A stretch of DNA of 64,000 nucleotides from Microlunatus soli (lineage in GTDB: Bacteria > Actinomycetota > Actinomycetes > Propionibacteriales > Propionibacteriaceae), in assembly GCF_900105385.1 (NCBI RefSeq), contig NZ_LT629772.1:3410001-3474000 (forward strand), given 5' to 3'. This document shows, one piece after another, positions 59,248 through 64,000 of the stretch; the stretch's first letter is position 1; each line of letters opens with the position of its first letter. The notes under the pieces were generated by a model. That model ran no database searches. It saw only the letters and a list, made by a program, of their open reading frames with translations, and was not told the DNA's origin. A program made the position numbers and the translations under genes.

Positions 59248-60231
59248 ATGGACACTGCATCTCCTGCAACGGCACCGCGCAGTCTCGGTGCCGAGGGTTC
59301 GCCGGTCAGCGCCATCGGGTTCGGGTGCTGGGCCATCGGTGGACCCCACTGGCGCAACGGCGACCCGATCGGCTGGGGCGAGGTGGACGACGACGAGTCG
59401 ATCGCTGCCGTCCGGGCCGCGCTGGACGCCGGCATCACCTTCTTCGACACCGCCGACGTGTACGGCTGCGGTCACAGCGAACGGGTGCTGGCTCGCGCCC
59501 TGAAGGGTCATCGCGACGAGGTCGTGATCGCCACCAAGTTCGGCTACACCTACGACGAGGAACGCCGCGAGTCGCCGGGCACCGACGCCTCCCCCGACTA
59601 CATCCGGCGGGCGTGCGAGGCCAGCCTGCGCCGGCTCGACGCCGACGTCCTCGATCTCTACCAGTTCCACCTCGGCGGCGAGGATCTGAGCAGTGCCGCT
59701 GCGGTCCGGGACACCCTGGAGGACCTGGTGAGCGAGGGCAAGATCAAGGCGTACGGCTGGAGCACCGACGACCCGGAGCGGGCCGCGTTCTTCGCTGAAG
59801 GCGAGCACTGCAAGGCGATCCAGCAGGCCTTCAACGTGCTCGGCGGCAACGAGGACACCTTGGCTGTCGCCGAACGGGACGGGCTGGCCAGCATCGTCCG
59901 GGGCCCGTTGGGGATGGGCCTGCTGACCGGCCGGATGGATCGCGACACCACGTTCAGCGACTCCGATGTCCGGCGCGGCTGGGACTTCTCCGGATCCCAC
60001 GGTGATCAACTCGGCAAGCTGGAACGGATCCGGGACATCCTGACCGCCGACGGGCGGACGCTGGCTCAGGGCTCGCTGGGCTGGCTGTTGGCACGCAGCC
60101 CAGCCTTCGTCCCGATCCCGGGCATCCGCACCGTCGCCCAGGCCGAGGAGAACGCCGGCGTGCTCGCCGTCGGACCGCTGAGCAGTGATCAACTGGCCGA
60201 GATCGACACCGTCCTGCAGGCCGCCGACTGA
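59248..60231 (+). CDS. Aldo/keto reductase
   Basis: A 327-residue TIM-barrel protein. The tetrad is present: Asp and Tyr in FFDTADVYGCGHSERVLARAL, Lys in VVIATKFGY and His in DLYQFHLGG. SLGWLLARSPAFVPIPGIRT is the C-terminal cofactor segment. It belongs to the group annotated as L-glyceraldehyde or sugar reductases (YghZ-like). It converges on an OYE gene with a 15-base gap. Confidence 0.92.
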   Translation: MDTASPATAPRSLGAEGSPVSAIGFGCWAIGGPHWRNGDPIGWGEVDDDESIAAVRAALDAGITFFDTADVYGCGHSERVLARALKGHRDEVVIATKFGYTYDEERRESPGTDASPDYIRRACEASLRRLDADVLDLYQFHLGGEDLSSAAAVRDTLEDLVSEGKIKAYGWSTDDPERAAFFAEGEHCKAIQQAFNVLGGNEDTLAVAERDGLASIVRGPLGMGLLTGRMDRDTTFSDSDVRRGWDFSGSHGDQLGKLERIRDILTADGRTLAQGSLGWLLARSPAFVPIPGIRTVAQAEENAGVLAVGPLSSDQLAEIDTVLQAAD

Positions 60232-60246
60232 ACAGTGGCCGACTGA

Positions 60247-61347
60247 TCAGCGGTAGACGTCCTCGTGTTCCTTGACGTAGTCGACGACAGAGTCAAGATC
60301 GCCGGTACGAACGGCCGCGGCCCACTCCGGGTTGCCGAGCAGCGGCCGTCCGACCGCGGCGAGGTCGAACTCGCCGGCTGCCAGTCGGTCGGCGAGGGCG
60401 GCCAAGGAGTGCGGGTCTGTCGCGTCGCCGCGCAGAGCATCCCGGGTCAGGCCGACCGAGCCGACCGTGATCGCGGGGAGCCCGGTGAGCTTCTTCGTCC
60501 AGCCGGCCAGATTGAGCGGCGAACCAGCGAACGCCGGCTCGGCGAAGCGCCGCTGCGAGGCGTGGAACAAGGAGGCGCCGGCCCGTACCAGCGGAGTCAG
60601 CAGCTCCGCCAACTCCGCCGGAGTGTCGGCCAGCCGGGCGGTGAAGGCAAGTTCTTTGAACTGGGAGTAGCGGACGCCGATCGGGAAGTCCGGTGAGGTG
60701 GTGCTGCGGATCTCGGCGATGATCTCGGCCACCAACCGGGAACGGTTCGCCGGGCTGCCGCCGTACCGGTCACTCCGCCGGTTGGTCGCCGGCCAGAGGA
60801 ACTCGTCCAGCAGATAGCCGTGTGCGGCGTGGATCTCGACACCGTCGAAGCCGATCTCGTACGCGAGCCGGCCGGCCTCGCCGAACGCGGCCAGGATGCG
60901 GTCGATCTCGGCCATGGTCATTGCGTGCGAGTTCGGAGTCCCGTGTTCGTCGATACCCGACGGCGTCCAGGCCGACTGCCCGTCCACCGGGTCCCGGCGG
61001 CTGCCGACGTGCCAGAGCTGGGAGAAGATCGCTGCGCCTTCGGCATGGACGCCGCGGACGACGGATTCCCAGCCCGCCGCAGCGGCGCGCTTCATCCGAG
61101 GGATGTCGGTCTCGTGGCCGGCGCTGGGATGGTCGACGAGGGTGCCTTCGGTCACGATCAGGCCGATGCCACCGGCGGCCCGGCGCCGGTAGTAGCCGGC
61201 GTTCTCGGCGGTCGGCACACCGTACGGCGAATGCGACCGGGTCATCGGTGCCATCACCAAAGCGTTCGGCAGCCGCAGTCCGGCGATCGTCCTCGGCGTG
61301 AAGAGGCCGGTCAGCGGACCCGCGACCGGTGGTGTTGTCGTCGTCAT
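60247..61347 (-). CDS. Old-yellow-enzyme family NADH:flavin oxidoreductase
   Basis: A 366-residue single-barrel flavoprotein. LPNALVMAPMTRSHS is the family start, AIFSQLWHVGSRRDP follows, GVEIHAAHGYLLDEFLWPAT holds the substrate-binding H-x2-H, and AVGRPLLGNPEWA closes it. It reduces activated alkenes (NemA-type). Divergent from a MerR gene with an operator-like palindrome between them, it is probably induced by electrophiles. Confidence 0.93.
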   Translation of the reverse strand: MTTTTPPVAGPLTGLFTPRTIAGLRLPNALVMAPMTRSHSPYGVPTAENAGYYRRRAAGGIGLIVTEGTLVDHPSAGHETDIPRMKRAAAAGWESVVRGVHAEGAAIFSQLWHVGSRRDPVDGQSAWTPSGIDEHGTPNSHAMTMAEIDRILAAFGEAGRLAYEIGFDGVEIHAAHGYLLDEFLWPATNRRSDRYGGSPANRSRLVAEIIAEIRSTTSPDFPIGVRYSQFKELAFTARLADTPAELAELLTPLVRAGASLFHASQRRFAEPAFAGSPLNLAGWTKKLTGLPAITVGSVGLTRDALRGDATDPHSLAALADRLAAGEFDLAAVGRPLLGNPEWAAAVRTGDLDSVVDYVKEHEDVYR

Positions 61348-61362
61348 ACGAGTACGCTAAAA

Positions 61363-61380
61363 CCTGACATTGACGTCAGG
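61363..61380. promoter_or_regulatory. MerR-type operator
   Basis: CCTGACATTGACGTCAGG has six-base perfect arms around ATTGAC, in the 71-base spacer between the divergent OYE and MerR genes. MerR regulators bind such dyads between widely spaced promoter elements. Confidence 0.65.
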
Positions 61381-61418
61381 GGCAAGTCTTTTCGGGGACG
61401 AATTCTCGGAGGTGTCGG

Positions 61419-61760
61419 ATGCGGATCGGCGAGCTGGCCACGGCCACCGGCGCGAGCGTTCGGTCGCTGCGCTACTACGAGGAGCAGGGCCTGCTGCGCA
61501 GCGAACGCAGCGCCAGCGGTCAACGCCATTTCCCGGATTCCGCCGTCGACCGGGTCGATCTGATCAAGGCGCTGCTGCAGGCAGGGCTGTCCAGCACCAC
61601 GATCGCCGACGTGCTGCCCTGCATCTCCGACGAGTCGATTCGCACCCCCTGGCTGGAGCAGCGGCTGCAGCAGGAGTTGCAGCGGGTCGACGAACAGCTC
61701 GCAGCCCTGCAGACCACCCGCGGTGTGCTGTCCGACGTGGTCGCCCGCTACCGGGTCTGA
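61419..61760 (+). CDS. MerR-family transcriptional regulator
   Basis: A 113-residue protein. The N-terminal helix-turn-helix is MRIGELATATGASVRSLRYY with EEQGLLRSERSASGQR, the classic MerR start. A C-terminal coiled coil (QRLQQELQRVDEQLAALQTTRG) provides dimerisation. One Cys (DVLPCISDES) could sense electrophiles, but no metal-binding set is present. It probably controls the divergent old-yellow-enzyme gene. Confidence 0.92.
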   Translation: MRIGELATATGASVRSLRYYEEQGLLRSERSASGQRHFPDSAVDRVDLIKALLQAGLSSTTIADVLPCISDESIRTPWLEQRLQQELQRVDEQLAALQTTRGVLSDVVARYRV

Positions 61761-61774
61761 ACCGGTAACAGCGC

Positions 61775-63061
61775 TCAGTCGGTGGTCGGTGCCGCGCCGA
61801 GGCGGAACAGCACCTCGCCGGCGTTGTCCACCACCAGGGTGTCGGGATCCCGCCGGGCCGCGTCGATGTCCAGCGTTGCCGGGTCGGTGTAGTTCAACGC
61901 GTGCGCGCGGGTCTCGTCCTCGCTGATGCCGGTCGCCAGGGTCACCGTGACCCGGTCCCGTTCACCGCCCTCGGGAGTCCAGGTGCCGGCACCGCGCAGA
62001 TGCGTGGAGTGTGCCAGCACCCCCCACGGATGATCTTTGAACCGATCCCACTGCTTGGCGAAGTAGTCCCGGCAGTGGTAGCCGATCTTGGCGATCTCGG
62101 CGCCGTGGGTATGGCTGACCACCGACAGGTGCGGGGCATAGATGATCACCTCGCCGCCGTCGGCGACCACCGGCTCGACCTTGTACATCCCCTTGGCGGC
62201 GGTCCAGATCTCGTCGTACCGATCGGGAATGATCGAGATCACCCGTCGTACGGGCCGTTGCAGGTAACGGATGTGAGTGTTGGCCGACAATGCTGCCGCC
62301 GCCTCCCAGGCCGCCGTGACGTCACCGACGGCGACCCCGTGCAGGTCGTGGGTGCCCGACTGGACGACCACGCAACAGGCCAGCAGATTCGAGTCGATCT
62401 TGCTGGCCGCCTCGTTGATCATCGCCCGGACCGGGGTGACACCGAGGGTGCCGATGATCTCCACACTGCTGATCAGGGCACCGAGCCAGTGCGACGCGTC
62501 GATCATCTGCTGACCGGACACGCCGGGGAAGAGATACTTCGTGCCGCCGGAGAAGCCGACCACCTCGTGCGGGAAGACCGGGCCGACGATCAGCACGTCG
62601 TCAGCCTCGACGACGGCCTTGTTCACCGTGACATCGACGTCGAGGCTGAGTCGCCCCTCCGACAGCTCCTCGACCCGGGACGCTCCGATGGTGCCGATGC
62701 TGGTCAGCTCGCTGGGCCGCCACCATTCGTGATTGGCGATCTCGGCCCGCGGATAACGGGAGGCCAACTCACCGGGGCCGACCTCGAACATCTTCTCCAG
62801 CTGCTGCTGTGACATCTCCGGATGGGTGCCGAGCGCGACCAGCACCCGCAGCCGCGACACCTGCGATGCGAGGGCGGCGTAGACGGTGTCCATCAACAGC
62901 TGCAGCGGACAGGACCGGGTGCTGTCCGGGACGATCACCACCACGTCGCGGCCCTCGAAGTCCCGCCCGGCCAGCTGTTCGGTGATGAAATCGCGGACCT
63001 GGTCGGTGCTGAGCGCCCGGTCCAGCGAACCGATCGATGCTGCCTGCGGTGTGGTCGTCAC
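61775..63061 (-). CDS. LarA-like (DUF2088) protein
   Basis: A 428-residue protein with the LarA N-terminal domain: VVVIVPDSTRSCPLQLL and VALGTHPEMS with its conserved His. The second His and Lys occur in HEVVGFSGGTKYLFPGVSG, the motif that in lactate racemase binds the nickel-pincer cofactor through Lys. It may be a racemase or epimerase of a 2-hydroxyacid. No larBCE cofactor genes are nearby. The GTG start at 63061 is assigned from the family-like MTTTP N-terminus. Confidence 0.85.
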   Translation of the reverse strand: MTTTPQAASIGSLDRALSTDQVRDFITEQLAGRDFEGRDVVVIVPDSTRSCPLQLLMDTVYAALASQVSRLRVLVALGTHPEMSQQQLEKMFEVGPGELASRYPRAEIANHEWWRPSELTSIGTIGASRVEELSEGRLSLDVDVTVNKAVVEADDVLIVGPVFPHEVVGFSGGTKYLFPGVSGQQMIDASHWLGALISSVEIIGTLGVTPVRAMINEAASKIDSNLLACCVVVQSGTHDLHGVAVGDVTAAWEAAAALSANTHIRYLQRPVRRVISIIPDRYDEIWTAAKGMYKVEPVVADGGEVIIYAPHLSVVSHTHGAEIAKIGYHCRDYFAKQWDRFKDHPWGVLAHSTHLRGAGTWTPEGGERDRVTVTLATGISEDETRAHALNYTDPATLDIDAARRDPDTLVVDNAGEVLFRLGAAPTTD

Positions 63062-63164
63062 GTCTCTCACTGTACGGCGTGGGCAGCCGGGCACGGCGCG
63101 CGGATCAGGGCCGGTCGGGGCTGATGAGTCGCGGGCTACGGCCTGCGGCTGTCACGCTGGGCCG

Positions 63165-64000
63165 GTGAACGGCATCATCGACGAACTCCGCAGCAGGAGT
63201 CTGATTCCCGGCGATCCGATCGGTTCCGGGATGGAGGGCGAGGTCTTCGCCGTGCAGCAACGTCCGGATCTGGTGATCAAGATCTGGCGGCGGCGCGATC
63301 CGGCCGACCTGGAACGACTGCGGTTGTTCACCTCGGGTCTGTCCTCGGCAGGCCTCGCGATCGCCTTCCCCCAGGTCCAGCAGATCGTCATGGCCACCGA
63401 CGGTGTGGCGACCGTGGAATCGGCGGTTCCGGGAGTCCCCCTCGGCTCCGGTGGCCCGCGCCCCGTGGTCACCGAGGCGCAAGCGGATGTCCTGATGGAC
63501 GCGCTGATGGCTCTGGCCGACGTCCAGCCACGCGCTGAGCTGGCCCTGCTGCCGCCGTTGCCGGGGGAGCAACCGTTTGATCCCGAGGCCGGATTCGGCG
63601 CATCACTCGCCGATCTGATCGCCCGCCGGCACCGGGCCCACGCCGACGTGCTGACGGCGCATCAGCCCGACGTCGGCAGGCTGGTCGGCGCGACGGCCGA
63701 GGCCGTTCGGTCGATCGAACCTGCGATGCAGGCGTTGATCCACGGCGACCTGGTGCCGTCGAATCTGATGATCGTCGAGTCGGCTCACGACGGTGCGCCG
63801 CGCTTGTCCGGTGTGCTCGATTTCGGATTCCTCACGGTGGTGGGCGACCCGGCCTTCGATGCCGCCGTTACGTCCTCGATCTTCGACATGTACGGCGAGA
63901 ACGCTCGCCGTTCCGAAGCCATCCTGGACGAACACATCGCCGACCGGTTCCGGTACCCGTCGACGACGCTGGCGATCTATCGCGCAGCCTGGGCGATCAT
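63165..64000 (+). CDS. APH/choline-kinase-like phosphotransferase, truncated by window end
   Basis: A GTG at 63165 opens a frame of at least 278 codons that runs off the window. It has a nucleotide loop IGSGMEGEVFAVQQRPDLVIKIWRRR, the catalytic loop LIHGDLVPSNLMI (HGDxxPxN) and the metal-binding LDFGFLTVVGDPAFDAA. This is the aminoglycoside/homoserine/choline kinase-like fold. It resembles the kinase domain fused to the YdbT-like protein at 24680-27007. The substrate is unknown. Confidence 0.85.
   Translation, partial: MNGIIDELRSRSLIPGDPIGSGMEGEVFAVQQRPDLVIKIWRRRDPADLERLRLFTSGLSSAGLAIAFPQVQQIVMATDGVATVESAVPGVPLGSGGPRPVVTEAQADVLMDALMALADVQPRAELALLPPLPGEQPFDPEAGFGASLADLIARRHRAHADVLTAHQPDVGRLVGATAEAVRSIEPAMQALIHGDLVPSNLMIVESAHDGAPRLSGVLDFGFLTVVGDPAFDAAVTSSIFDMYGENARRSEAILDEHIADRFRYPSTTLAIYRAAWAI

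Overview
The window is high-GC DNA (about two-thirds G+C) with dense gene packing, many GTG starts, many ATGA/GTGA stop-start overlaps and several apparently leaderless promoters. This, with a polyphosphate glucokinase, an NnaR-type nitrate regulator, DUF4395, DUF1707 and SHOCT proteins, points to an actinobacterium. My best guess is the Propionibacteriaceae (Microlunatus/Friedmanniella type); this is inference from gene content, not from a marker gene.

Layout. 1-4.2 kb: the 3' end of pgi, a membrane thioredoxin with its DUF4395 partner, a Gly-rich protein with a triple-repeat operator, a YdcF-like protein and an Nei-type glycosylase. 4.2-13.8 kb: a complete nitrate/nitrite assimilation island. 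narK, nasA, a NasC-like reductase and nirD run leftward; nirB and the HemD-like regulator nnaR run rightward from a shared promoter region with a GlnR-like box. 13.8-21.3 kb: accessory enzymes, a VapBC module with a perfect palindromic operator, a proline-racemase-family enzyme with an unusual Ser/Thr pair, and an MFS pump with a divergent MarR regulator. 21.4-29.4 kb: argS, ppgK, a lipoprotein, a YdbS/YdbT-like PH-domain pair whose YdbT member is fused to a kinase-like domain, a LiaF-like protein, tryptophan 2,3-dioxygenase and tRNA-Gly(CCC).

30.3-37.6 kb is the most striking part. One operon encodes an EPSP-synthase-like protein fused to an acyl-CoA ligase, an acyl-CoA dehydrogenase, an enoyl-reductase-type SDR with a Y-x6-K signature, and a FadH-like flavoprotein. 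These activities match the shikimate-to-cyclohexanecarboxyl-CoA pathway known from ansatrienin and phoslactomycin producers and behind omega-cyclohexyl fatty acids. A 22-bp TetR-like palindrome precedes the operon.

37.5-48.3 kb: an SDR with a divergent WYL regulator, a pyrH paralogue, a HIT-like protein, methyltransferase and acetyltransferases, a two-component system, RidA, a BNR-repeat protein, and a siderophore-interacting protein behind a DtxR/IdeR-like box. 48.4-53.3 kb: a PP2C - FHA - RDD/FHA signalling cluster interrupted by an intact IS481-family element with 6-bp target duplications. 53.3-64 kb: dcd, a DUF4097/ribbon-helix-helix pair, a large membrane Fe-S oxidoreductase, oxidoreductases with a MerR regulator, a LarA-like protein, and a kinase-like gene cut by the window end.

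Two dispersed repeat families overlie this. One has the core CCTGAGCYTGTCGAAGG, with about ten copies; it enters several reading frames and supplies their termini or linkers. The other is a pair of intergenic copies of about 90 bp with conserved ends and a diverged middle.
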